Shown: piece by piece, positions 9,218 to 16,265 of the stretch
Layout of the letters: each line of letters begins with the position of its first letter
Numbering within the stretch: the stretch's first letter is position 1
Assembly: GCF_000504285.1 (NCBI RefSeq)
Contig: NZ_KI632511.1
Location: 2,229,372 to 2,293,371, forward strand
DNA from: Actinospica robiniae DSM 44927
GTDB lineage: Bacteria > Actinomycetota > Actinomycetes > Streptomycetales > Catenulisporaceae
Length of the DNA: 64,000 nt
Direction of reading: 5' to 3'
Notes under the pieces: generated by a model
Databases searched by the model: none
What the model was told of the DNA's origin: nothing
The model's input: the letters and a program-made list of their open reading frames with translations, nothing else
Made by a program: the position numbers and the translations under genes

Positions 9218-9242
9218 GCGTAGACCCGGAGCGAGCGGGTAC
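9218..9242 (+). promoter_or_regulatory. Sigma-B-type promoter candidate before DUF3040 gene
   Basis: GCGT (9218-9221), 15 nt, GGGTAC (9237-9242). This fits the consensus published for Streptomyces sigma-B, GNNT-N14-16-GGGTAC/T. The predicted start of transcription is about 45 nt before the ATG at 9293, leaving room for the GGGAGG ribosome site. A SigB/F-like sigma factor is encoded at 43500-44411. Not tested experimentally. Confidence 0.45.
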
Positions 9243-9292
9243 TCGCAGGTCCCCTGAGACCGACGGCAAGGGCGACATCGGGAGGCGAGCGA

Positions 9293-9439
9293 ATGCTTTC
9301 AGCACGCGAAGAACAGATCCTGAGCCTGATCGAGCAGCAGCTGGTGTTCGAGAGCCCCCGCTGGGCCCTGCGCTTCGACAAGCTGAAGAAGCGATCCCGC
9401 AAGAACAAGCGGGCCAAGGACGCCGAAGAAGCCTCCTGA
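9293..9439 (+). CDS. Small DUF3040-like protein
   Basis: 48 aa; GGGAGG lies 7-8 nt before the ATG. The N-terminus (MLSAREEQILSLIEQQL then FESPRWALRF) matches the conserved head of DUF3040 proteins (LSE-E-LL-IE--L-ADDP-FA), small actinobacterial proteins, often with two membrane helices. Here the membrane part is missing and the protein ends in a Lys/Arg-rich tail (KKRSRKNKRAKDAEE), so it is a short soluble relative. It is preceded by a sigma-B-type promoter candidate and followed by a strong hairpin at 9488-9512. Function unknown. Confidence 0.7.
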   Translation: MLSAREEQILSLIEQQLVFESPRWALRFDKLKKRSRKNKRAKDAEEAS

Positions 9440-9487
9440 TCCGCTTCGCCACATATCTCAGGGACACATCCCCCGAGACAGCACATT

Positions 9488-9512
9488 GCCGGCCCGCGGA
9501 CCGCGGGCCGGC
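9488..9512. terminator. Bidirectional hairpin terminator
   Basis: A 25-nt perfect inverted repeat, GCCGGCCCGCGG / CCGCGGGCCGGC around a single A, between the convergent genes ending at 9439 (+) and 9536 (-). No U-tract is evident, as is usual for high-GC actinomycete terminators. Placement between two gene ends supports termination of both strands. Confidence 0.7.
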
Positions 9513-9535
9513 AGCATGCGCTCTCGCCGTCTCGA

Positions 9536-9727
9536 TCAGTCTCCGATCATCTCGCGCGGCTGATCTTGGTGCGGATGCAGCCAGCCGAACGGCTTATGGC
9601 TCTTGTGCCGCGCGTGCCGGCCGCGGTGCTTGGCAGCCTTGAGCTGTGCGCCGTGCCGCTCGCGCGGGGCCGGGTCCAGGCCGTGGGGATCGTTGACGCT
9701 GGACGGAATGAGGCTGCTGCCGTACAA
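9536..9727 (-). CDS. Small basic His/Lys-rich protein, unknown
   Basis: 63 aa from a TTG at 9727 that has an excellent ribosome site (GGAGGAGG, 5 nt upstream). The N-terminal third is neutral (YGSSLIPSSVNDPHGLD). The middle is His/Arg/Lys-rich (KAAKHRGRHARHKSHK) and the end is WLHPHQDQPREMIGD. No family is recognised. Codon third positions are GC-rich, as in real genes of this window, and the ribosome site is the main support. The antisense frames are less convincing. It converges on the DUF3040 gene. Confidence 0.5.
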   Translation of the reverse strand: MYGSSLIPSSVNDPHGLDPAPRERHGAQLKAAKHRGRHARHKSHKPFGWLHPHQDQPREMIGD

Positions 9728-9876
9728 AGGGTCCTCCTCCGGTCGAACGGGTCGAACGTACGAGGTGGTGCGCGTAACCGATCAATCCGCCGCCAAACCC
9801 CCGCTGTGGTTTACCTCACGCCGAGTCGAGCACACGGAAAGCGCAATTCCAGGCGCGGACGAAGGGAATCGGCGGG

Positions 9877-11010
9877 ATGGCGCGCACGCGGCGGAGCGGA
9901 CGCTCGAGAAGAACAACAAGCAGCAGACGGCGCGGATCGTCGCGCAACGGCTATGGCGCCCTGGTTCTGGCGGCGGCGCTCATCTTCGGCGGCTACGCGT
10001 ATCTGCACGCGCATCACGGGAAGCTGCCCGACATCGGCGGCAAGTCCGGATCGAGTTCGAGCGCCGGGGCGACCGGCTCCGGCTCCGGCGGCGGGGGCAC
10101 CGGCGGCGCGACGACGAAGGGGGCGTTCGTCTTCGCCACCGACACGACCAGCGAGCCGACGATCTACCACTTCATCGAGTCGGCGCACTCCAGCATCGAC
10201 ATGACCATGTACGAGCTCAGCGACACGACGGCCGTCAGCGACCTGATCTCCAAGCAGAAGGCCGGCGTGCACGTGCGGGTGATCCTCGACCAGGCCGAGA
10301 AATCGAAGAACCAGGCCGCGTACACGAAGCTGACCGGCGCGGGCATCGGGGTCGTGTGGTCCTCCACCACCTTCCAGTACACCCACCAGAAGACGCTGAC
10401 GGTGGACGACCGGGAATCGCTGATCCTCACCGGCAATCTGACGTCGAACTACTACTCCGAGACGCGCGACTTCGGGTACTTCGACACCGACAAGAAGGAC
10501 GTCGCCTCTGTGGTCGCGGTCTTCAACGCCGACTACGCGCACAAGTCGATCACCGCGTCGAACGCCGACGACCTGCTCTGGTCGCCCAACTCGGCTCAGG
10601 ACCGGATCCTGTCGGTGATCGCGGGCGCGCACAAGACCATTGACATAGAGGCTGAGGAGTTCAACGCCACGGCCGTGGTCAACGCGCTCGTGGCCAAGGC
10701 GAAGGCGGGCGTGGCCGTCCGGGTCGTGGTCGAATCCCCGTCGCAGTACAAGTCGTCGATATCCAAGCTCGAGGCGGCCGGCGGCAAGGTGGTCGGCTAC
10801 TCTTCGTCGAAGGGCTTGTATATCCATGCGAAGATAGTTCTGGCCGACGCCGGCCAGTCCGACCAGGCCGTCGAGCTCGGCTCGATGAACCTCACCACCA
10901 ATTCGCTCGACCGCAACCGCGAGCTCGGCATCATCCTGCACGACGCGCCCGACATCACCATGATCGAGCACCAGCTGTCCGCGGACTTCTCGGGCGGCAC
11001 CCAGGTGTAA
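9877..11010 (+). CDS. Membrane-anchored phospholipase D-like protein
   Basis: 377 aa. A Ser/Arg-rich cytoplasmic head of about 25 residues is followed by one membrane helix (about 27-44) and a Gly/Ser linker, so the catalytic part should face the outside. Two PLD repeats are present: THQKTLTVDD followed by GNLT in the first, and IHAKIVLAD followed by GSMNLTTNSLDRNRE in the second. Both keep the HxKxxxxD motif, so the enzyme is probably an active phosphodiesterase or transferase. The usual partners (cardiolipin synthesis, nuclease) are not nearby. The substrate could be phospholipid or nucleic acid. Downstream is the VanZ gene, which appears to have its own promoter. Confidence 0.8.
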   Translation: MARTRRSGRSRRTTSSRRRGSSRNGYGALVLAAALIFGGYAYLHAHHGKLPDIGGKSGSSSSAGATGSGSGGGGTGGATTKGAFVFATDTTSEPTIYHFIESAHSSIDMTMYELSDTTAVSDLISKQKAGVHVRVILDQAEKSKNQAAYTKLTGAGIGVVWSSTTFQYTHQKTLTVDDRESLILTGNLTSNYYSETRDFGYFDTDKKDVASVVAVFNADYAHKSITASNADDLLWSPNSAQDRILSVIAGAHKTIDIEAEEFNATAVVNALVAKAKAGVAVRVVVESPSQYKSSISKLEAAGGKVVGYSSSKGLYIHAKIVLADAGQSDQAVELGSMNLTTNSLDRNRELGIILHDAPDITMIEHQLSADFSGGTQV

Positions 11011-11029
11011 ACATCCTCCCTCCGGGTAC
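11005..11029 (+). promoter_or_regulatory. Sigma-B-type promoter candidate before VanZ-DUF2071 genes
   Basis: GTGT (11005-11008), 15 nt, GGGTAC (11024-11029); matches GNNT-N14-16-GGGTAC/T. It overlaps the last codons of the PLD-like gene and lies 21 nt upstream of the ATG at 11051, whose ribosome site is GGGAGG. Confidence 0.4.
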
Positions 11030-11050
11030 TCGCGGGCGCGGGAGGCTGGG

Positions 11051-11770
11051 ATGCGAAGGGGCGAGTCCGTAGAAGCGGCCGAGGCGAAGGCGAAGCCTCG
11101 GCCGAAGAAGAAGACGCCGGCACGACCGCCGGCGAAGCGCGCGCTGAACCTGGACAAGGTCAAGGCCGCCACCAGGTCGGCCGGGAAGGCGCGACCGGCC
11201 AAGGAGGCTGAGGAGCCTGAGAAGCCGAGGGAACGTCGCGTCGCGCTGCACTGGCAGTCGCGCGGCCAGCGGGCGGCCAAGGCGATGCTGCAGAGCCTCG
11301 CGCTGCTGCTGCTGGTGCTCAGCGTCCTCGAGCTGCTGCGGATCACGCTCGTGCCCACCCCGGGCTCGGTGGCCTTCAGCCATCCGAACCTGCACCCCTT
11401 CGCCTCGGTGCACCTCTACCTGAACGAGGGCACGGTGCAGGAGCAGGTCTTCCAGATCGGCGGCAACGTCGCCCTCGGGTTCCTGCTCGGCTTCCTGCTC
11501 CCGCAGATCACCCCGCAACTGCGGGGCCTGATCCGGGTCGAGGCGTTCACCGCGCTGTTCGTCGTCGGGATCCAGCTGGTCCAGTACTACTGCATCCCCG
11601 GCACGCCGTTGACCATCGACGTGCTGATTCTGACCGCGATCGGCGCCGCGGCCGGCTACATCCCGCTCGGCCGGATGTTCGGCATGCGCCTGCACCCGAA
11701 CCACCTGCACTGGTGGCAGCGCAAGCTCAAGACCTCGGTGGCCCGGCGGCGTGGCAAGATGGCGGCATGA
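11051..11770 (+). CDS. VanZ family membrane protein
   Basis: 239 aa. The first 75 residues are a highly charged, Lys/Pro/Ala-rich cytoplasmic extension (KPRPKKKTPARPPAKRA) that is unusual for VanZ. The VanZ-like core follows: a helix at about 78-98, the HPFASVHLYL segment, GGNVALGFLLGFLLP, and two more helices ending in a basic tail (QRKLKTSVARRR). VanZ proteins confer low-level teicoplanin tolerance in enterococci; in actinomycetes their role is mostly unknown. The stop overlaps the start of the DUF2071 gene by 4 nt (ATGA), so the two are translationally coupled. Confidence 0.8.
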   Translation: MRRGESVEAAEAKAKPRPKKKTPARPPAKRALNLDKVKAATRSAGKARPAKEAEEPEKPRERRVALHWQSRGQRAAKAMLQSLALLLLVLSVLELLRITLVPTPGSVAFSHPNLHPFASVHLYLNEGTVQEQVFQIGGNVALGFLLGFLLPQITPQLRGLIRVEAFTALFVVGIQLVQYYCIPGTPLTIDVLILTAIGAAAGYIPLGRMFGMRLHPNHLHWWQRKLKTSVARRRGKMAA

Positions 11771-12498
11771 CCGAGCCGGTGACGCCCACCGCGCCACGCC
11801 CGATCCGTCGCACGCTGCTGTCCCAGTCCTGGCTGGATCTCGCCTTCTTGCACTGGGCCGTGCCGCCGGAGGCGGTCGCGCCGCTGCTGCCGACCGGCGC
11901 CGAGCCCGACGTGCTCGGCGAGGTGAGCTACGTCGGCCTGATCGCGTTCCGGATGCACCGGATCGGCTGGGCCGGCCTGCCCGGGCTGCCGTACGTGGGC
12001 ACGTTCCCGGAGACGAACGTGCGGCTGTACTCGGTGGACGCCCAGGGGCGCCGCGGCGTGGTGTTCCGCTCGCTCGAAGCCTCCCGCCTGCTCCCGGTGC
12101 TCACCGCGCGGATCGGCTTCCAACTGCCCTATACGTGGGCGAAGATGTCCATCCGCCGCCACGGCGAGACGATCCACTACACCAGCCGCCGCCGCTGGCC
12201 CGAGCCGCGCGGCGCGCGGAGCCGGATCTCGATCCGGATCGGCGAGCCGATCGAGGAGCCCAGCGAGCTCGAACACTTCCTCACGGCGCGCTGGGGCCTG
12301 CACAACACCCGCCGCGGCAGGCCGGTCTACCAGCCGAACGAGCACCCGCGCTGGCCGCTGCACCGGGCCGAACTGCTGCGCTGCGAGGACGAACTGGTCG
12401 CCGCGGCGGGATTGCCGCAGATCGCCGGCCCGCCGGCGAGCGTCCTGTACTCCCCCGGCGTGCCGGTCCGCTTCGGGCCTGGCATCTCATCCCCTTGA
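11767..12498 (+). CDS. DUF2071 (YqjF-like) protein
   Basis: 243 aa; the start overlaps the VanZ stop (ATGA). Family landmarks: LSQSWLDLAFLHWAVPPEAVAPLLPTG near the N-terminus, EVSYVGLIAFRM, FPETNVRLYSVDAQGRRGVVFRSLEASRL in the middle, and WPLHRAELL near the end. DUF2071 proteins share the acetoacetate-decarboxylase-like fold; no reaction is established for this group. Length is normal for the family. A second, more divergent relative is at 57889-58632. Confidence 0.85.
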   Translation: MTEPVTPTAPRPIRRTLLSQSWLDLAFLHWAVPPEAVAPLLPTGAEPDVLGEVSYVGLIAFRMHRIGWAGLPGLPYVGTFPETNVRLYSVDAQGRRGVVFRSLEASRLLPVLTARIGFQLPYTWAKMSIRRHGETIHYTSRRRWPEPRGARSRISIRIGEPIEEPSELEHFLTARWGLHNTRRGRPVYQPNEHPRWPLHRAELLRCEDELVAAAGLPQIAGPPASVLYSPGVPVRFGPGISSP

Positions 12499-12560
12499 CG
12501 GCGTGACCTGCGGCGGCGCGTTCGCCCCGGTTTGTCAGTGCACGGGGGCAGGATGGACCC

Positions 12561-13280
12561 ATGACTCTGACAGGACGCATCGACTCCGTCGTACTCGACG
12601 CGCCGGACATCGACCGGCTCACCACCTTCTACGCCGAGCTGGCCGGGTGGCGGGTGGCCGAGCGCGACTCGGACTGGAACACCGTCGAGACCGGCGACGG
12701 CCGGCGCATCTCCTTCCAGCTCGCTCCCGACCACGTCGCCCCGCAGTGGCCGGGGCAGGAGCATCCGCAGCAGTTCCACCTCGACCTGCAGGTGGACGGG
12801 ATCGAGGCGGCCGCGGCCCGGGCCGAGCAGCTCGGCGCCACCCGGCTGGCCACCGGCCCGTCCTGGATCACCCTGGCGGACCCGGCCGGGCACCCCTTCG
12901 ACCTCTGCCAGAAGGACGGCCTGGGCGAGGCGACCCAGCTGTTCGCGGTGACCATCGACGCGCCGGAGGCCTCCAGCCTGGCCCGTTTCTACGCCGACCT
13001 GCTCGGCCTCGAGGTCACCTACGACGGTCCCGAGGGCGCGCTCGTGGCGGGCGAGGGCTCGAGCGTGATGTTCCAGAACGTCGCCGAGTTCACCGCCCCG
13101 GACTGGCCGGACCCGGCCCGGCCGCAGCAGTTCCACCTCGACATCAAGGTCGAGGACCTCGACGCCGGGCAGGCCCGGGCGCTCGAGCTCGGAGCGCGCC
13201 GGCTGGAGGGCGGGGGCAAGACCTTCCGGGTGTTCGCCGACCCGGTCGGCCACCCGTTCTGCCTGACCGTGAACGGCTGA
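12561..13280 (+). CDS. Two-domain VOC (glyoxalase/bleomycin-resistance) protein
   Basis: 239 aa made of two related VOC halves, about 1-118 and 125-239. Each contains a FYAELAG/FYADLLG segment, a PQQFHLDLQV / PQQFHLDIKV strand and a DPAGHPFDL / DPVGHPFCL end. Two fused halves form one beta-alpha-beta-beta-beta metal-site module. Such proteins act as dioxygenases, isomerases or antibiotic-binding proteins; no specific substrate can be read. A CAGGAT box 6 nt before the ATG suggests a leaderless transcript. Confidence 0.85.
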   Translation: MTLTGRIDSVVLDAPDIDRLTTFYAELAGWRVAERDSDWNTVETGDGRRISFQLAPDHVAPQWPGQEHPQQFHLDLQVDGIEAAAARAEQLGATRLATGPSWITLADPAGHPFDLCQKDGLGEATQLFAVTIDAPEASSLARFYADLLGLEVTYDGPEGALVAGEGSSVMFQNVAEFTAPDWPDPARPQQFHLDIKVEDLDAGQARALELGARRLEGGGKTFRVFADPVGHPFCLTVNG

Positions 13281-13497
13281 GCCGGCCCGGTCCGCGCAGC
13301 GCCGGCGGCCGCCCCGCTCCAGCGGCGGCCGCCGGGGCGTACGTCCGAAATGTTTCGAAACCTCTCCGGGTCCTTTGTTCACTGAGGCTTCCTCCGGTCT
13401 TCTGGCACACGGGGGCGGGGGCGCGATATGGTACTGCCGGCTTTCAAGGCGCACGGACCTTGAGATCTTCACAGCAGGAAAACCGGGGGGGACCCTC

Positions 13498-14424
13498 ATG
13501 AGCGTGGATGTAGTCCCAGGTTCGGAGACCGTGGCGGCGGGCTCGTCCACAGCGTGGAACTTCTCGAAGTTCCGGGCCGAGGTCGAGGCGACGGCGGCCG
13601 GGTACAACGAGGCCGGGCCGTTCCCGCACGCCGTCTTCCGGGACATGCTCAACCTCGCGCCGTCGGCCATGGAGCACTTCCCCGAGCCGGAGTGGCCGTC
13701 CTGGACCGAGCTGGGCGACACCTACCAGTTCCGCAAGTTCACCTGCTCGAACATAGAGGTCATCCCGGACCCGTTCCGCCAGCTCGTCCACGAGCTGTGC
13801 GAGCCGACCTTCCTGCGCCTGCTCGAGCAGCTGACCGGGATACCGAAGCTCATCCCGGACCCCTACCTCAAGGGCGGCGGCCTGCACATGAGCGGGCCGG
13901 GCGGGGTGCTCGCGCCGCACACCGACTTCCACCTCTACGAGCCGCTGGCCCTGTACCGGCGCATCAACGTCCTGGTCTACCTGAACGACGACTGGGACGA
14001 GTCCTACGGCGGCTGCCTGCAGCTCGGGGACCCGGAGAAGCCGGCCAAGACGGTCGTGCCCGGCTGGGGCACCGCGATGGTCTTCACCACCGACAACCGC
14101 TCCATCCACGGCTTCCCGAAGCCGATCGTCGAGGGCCGCTGGCGCAAGTCGATCGCCCTGTACTACTACACGGCGGAGGAGACGAAGGAGTTCGGCGGCG
14201 ACACGACCACGGCGTGGCGCACCCACGGCGAGCACAAGGGCGTCGTGCGCAAGACCCGGCTCGGCCTCTACAAGGGCCTGAACCAGACCTCGAAGGCCGT
14301 CTCCCTGGCCGCGCACCTGGTCAACCCGAACCAGGGCACGGAGTGGTGGCGGATGCGCAAGGACCGCCTGGCCAAGGAGACCGGCAACGCCGGCTACGGC
14401 CAGGAGCACGGCCACGAGCACTGA
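13498..14424 (+). CDS. 2-oxoglutarate/Fe(II)-dependent dioxygenase
   Basis: 308 aa; ATG 13498 follows a GGGGGGGA ribosome site, and an upstream in-frame start would have none. The double-stranded beta-helix core carries the iron triad: His and Asp in APHTDFHLYEP and the distal His in NRSIHGFPKP, with the 2-oxoglutarate-binding Arg in the following RWRKSIALYYY strand. The pattern resembles prolyl-hydroxylase-like 2OG-Fe(II) proteins (PF13640 type). The C-terminal 60 residues are basic and may bind a partner. It stands alone between unrelated genes, so its substrate (protein, sugar or small molecule) is open. Confidence 0.8.
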   Translation: MSVDVVPGSETVAAGSSTAWNFSKFRAEVEATAAGYNEAGPFPHAVFRDMLNLAPSAMEHFPEPEWPSWTELGDTYQFRKFTCSNIEVIPDPFRQLVHELCEPTFLRLLEQLTGIPKLIPDPYLKGGGLHMSGPGGVLAPHTDFHLYEPLALYRRINVLVYLNDDWDESYGGCLQLGDPEKPAKTVVPGWGTAMVFTTDNRSIHGFPKPIVEGRWRKSIALYYYTAEETKEFGGDTTTAWRTHGEHKGVVRKTRLGLYKGLNQTSKAVSLAAHLVNPNQGTEWWRMRKDRLAKETGNAGYGQEHGHEH

Positions 14425-14614
14425 GTCCGGCTGCAGGTTCCAAAGGACGCCCCTCCGGTCACCGACGCCGTCGTGGTCGACTTCCCGATGATCACACTGA
14501 AGCCGGCACGGCGGCGTGCCGCTGCGGGTCGAGCTGCGTGGCGCGGGCTAGTTCGCCGCCGTTGCGATGGAATGTGATCCGGATGGCGGCGGCCAAGGCC
14601 GTAGGATGTCAATC

Positions 14615-15481
14615 ATGGTTGATCGACCACTGACGTTGATGGCGGTGCACGCCCACCCGGACGACGAGGCGACCTCGACCGGCGGCGCGCTGGCGCGCTA
14701 CGCCGCGGAAGGCGTGCGCACGGTGCTGGTGACCTGCACCGACGGTAGCTGCGGGGACGCGCCCGGCGGAGTCAAGCCGGGCGAGCCCGGCCACGACCCG
14801 GCGGCCGTGGCCGCACTGCGGCGGGAGGAGCTCGAGGCGAGCTGCGCGGTGCTCAAGGTGAGCGACCTCGAGCTGCTCGGCTACGGCGACTCCGGCATGA
14901 TGGGCTGGCCGCAGAACGACGCGCCCGGCTCGTTCTGGAGCACGCCGGTCGAGGAGGCCGCGGCCCGGCTCGCCGAGCTGATGCGCACCTACCAGCCGGA
15001 CGTCGTCGTGACGTACGACGAGAACGGCTTCTACGGCCACCCCGACCACATCCAGGCGAACCGCATCACCATGGCGGCCCTCGCGCTGGCCGACATCGGG
15101 CCCAAGGTCTACTGGACCACGATCCCGCGCTCGGCGATGGCCGAGTTCCGTCGGGTGATGATCGAGGAGATGGGCGCGGACTGGGACGAGCCGGAGGAGA
15201 CGGCCGAGCCGTCCGAGCAGCCCGCGTTCGAGATCGGGCTGCCCGACGAGGAGGTCTCCACCTTCCTCGACGTCACGGCTTACGGCGCGGTCAAGTACAA
15301 GGCGCTGCAGACGCACGCGAGCCAGAGCGAGAACATCTTCTTCCTGAACCTGGGCGTGGAGCGGTTCACCCGGCTGATGGGCCAGGAGACCTTCGTGCGG
15401 GTGCAGGACACGACCGGCGCCCCGGTGCCGGAGACGGACCTGTTCGCCGGGCTTCGCGTCACACCGACGACGAGCGCGTAA
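14615..15481 (+). CDS. PIG-L deacetylase, Mca/MshB-like
   Basis: 288 aa from ATG 14615. A TAGGAT box (14602-14607) lies exactly 7 nt upstream, which favours this leaderless start over the ATG at 14606 inside that box. The zinc motif AHPDDE is at about residues 11-16 and the distal zinc His is in GHPDHIQAN. The family removes acyl groups from amino sugars; in actinomycetes it includes MshB (mycothiol synthesis) and Mca (cleaves mycothiol conjugates). Sequence and length fit the Mca-like branch, but the choice between the two is uncertain. The last 23 nt overlap the convergent ABC permease gene. Confidence 0.8.
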   Translation: MVDRPLTLMAVHAHPDDEATSTGGALARYAAEGVRTVLVTCTDGSCGDAPGGVKPGEPGHDPAAVAALRREELEASCAVLKVSDLELLGYGDSGMMGWPQNDAPGSFWSTPVEEAAARLAELMRTYQPDVVVTYDENGFYGHPDHIQANRITMAALALADIGPKVYWTTIPRSAMAEFRRVMIEEMGADWDEPEETAEPSEQPAFEIGLPDEEVSTFLDVTAYGAVKYKALQTHASQSENIFFLNLGVERFTRLMGQETFVRVQDTTGAPVPETDLFAGLRVTPTTSA

Positions 15482-16265
15482 GGCCGACCGCGCCGATTCC
15501 GGCGGCGGCCACCGCCCAGAGCGCCAGCACGCCCAGGCCCTGCCACGGGCTCAGCGGCAGAGCGCTGAGATCCGTGGTGGTCTGGACGAGCAGGCCGGCC
15601 GTCATCGGTCCGGCCTGCTCGAGGTGGCGGCGCCAGACCGGGTCGCCGACGGCCGCGGCGAGCAGCGGGAAGAGGTAGAGCAGGGCCAGCACCGCGCCGA
15701 TCGCCACCGCGGTCTCCTGCACCAGCAGCGCGATTCCCATGCTCAGCAGGGCGATCAGGGCGAGGTAGAGCACTGTTCCGAGGGTGGCCCGCAGGATCGG
15801 GCCGTCGGTCAGGTTCAACGTGTTGTAGCCGTGCGCCGGGGTGAAGCCGTGGCCGACCAGGATGGCCCGGCCGAGCAGGAAGGCGCCGAAGACGGCGGGC
15901 AGGGCGGCGAGGCTGGCCAGGCCGACGGTGACGCAGGCCTTGGCGGCGAGAGCGATCAGCCGCTTCGGCATCGCCGTCAGCGTGGTGCGGATCATCCCGG
16001 TGGCGTACTCGCCGGACACCGCCTGGACAGCCAGGATCGCGATCACGGCCTGGCTCACCTGGATCCCGCCGAGCGTCAGCCGCACGCCGTCCTCGCCGTG
16101 GTGAGTGCCGCTGTTCAGGGCCGACGAGGCCGAGCCCGCGACCGCCGACGCGTCGGCGATGACGGCACCGAGCCCGATCGTCAGCACGACTGTGGCCAGC
16201 AACAGCCAGGACGGCCCGGCCACAGTGCGCATCTTGGTCCATTCGGCGTGCAGGGCGTACCTCAT
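15459..16265 (-). CDS. ABC-2 type transporter permease
   Basis: 268 aa. Begins MRYALHAEWTKMRT, the usual head of actinomycete ABC-2 permeases (HAEWTK), followed by six hydrophobic helices. The GEYATGMIRTTLTAMPKR segment between helices 2 and 3 is the conserved cytoplasmic coupling region. Its ATG overlaps the stop of the preceding permease gene by 4 nt (ATGA). It is the third gene of the ATPase-permease-permease operon read leftward from 18782. Substrate unknown. Confidence 0.85.
   Translation of the reverse strand: MRYALHAEWTKMRTVAGPSWLLLATVVLTIGLGAVIADASAVAGSASSALNSGTHHGEDGVRLTLGGIQVSQAVIAILAVQAVSGEYATGMIRTTLTAMPKRLIALAAKACVTVGLASLAALPAVFGAFLLGRAILVGHGFTPAHGYNTLNLTDGPILRATLGTVLYLALIALLSMGIALLVQETAVAIGAVLALLYLFPLLAAAVGDPVWRRHLEQAGPMTAGLLVQTTTDLSALPLSPWQGLGVLALWAVAAAGIGAVGLTRSSSV

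Noticed and set aside
14425-14601. Short plus-strand frame (VTDAVVVDFPMITLKPARRR) after the dioxygenase gene
   Set aside because: No start codon or ribosome site and no recognisable family; treated as empty intergenic DNA.
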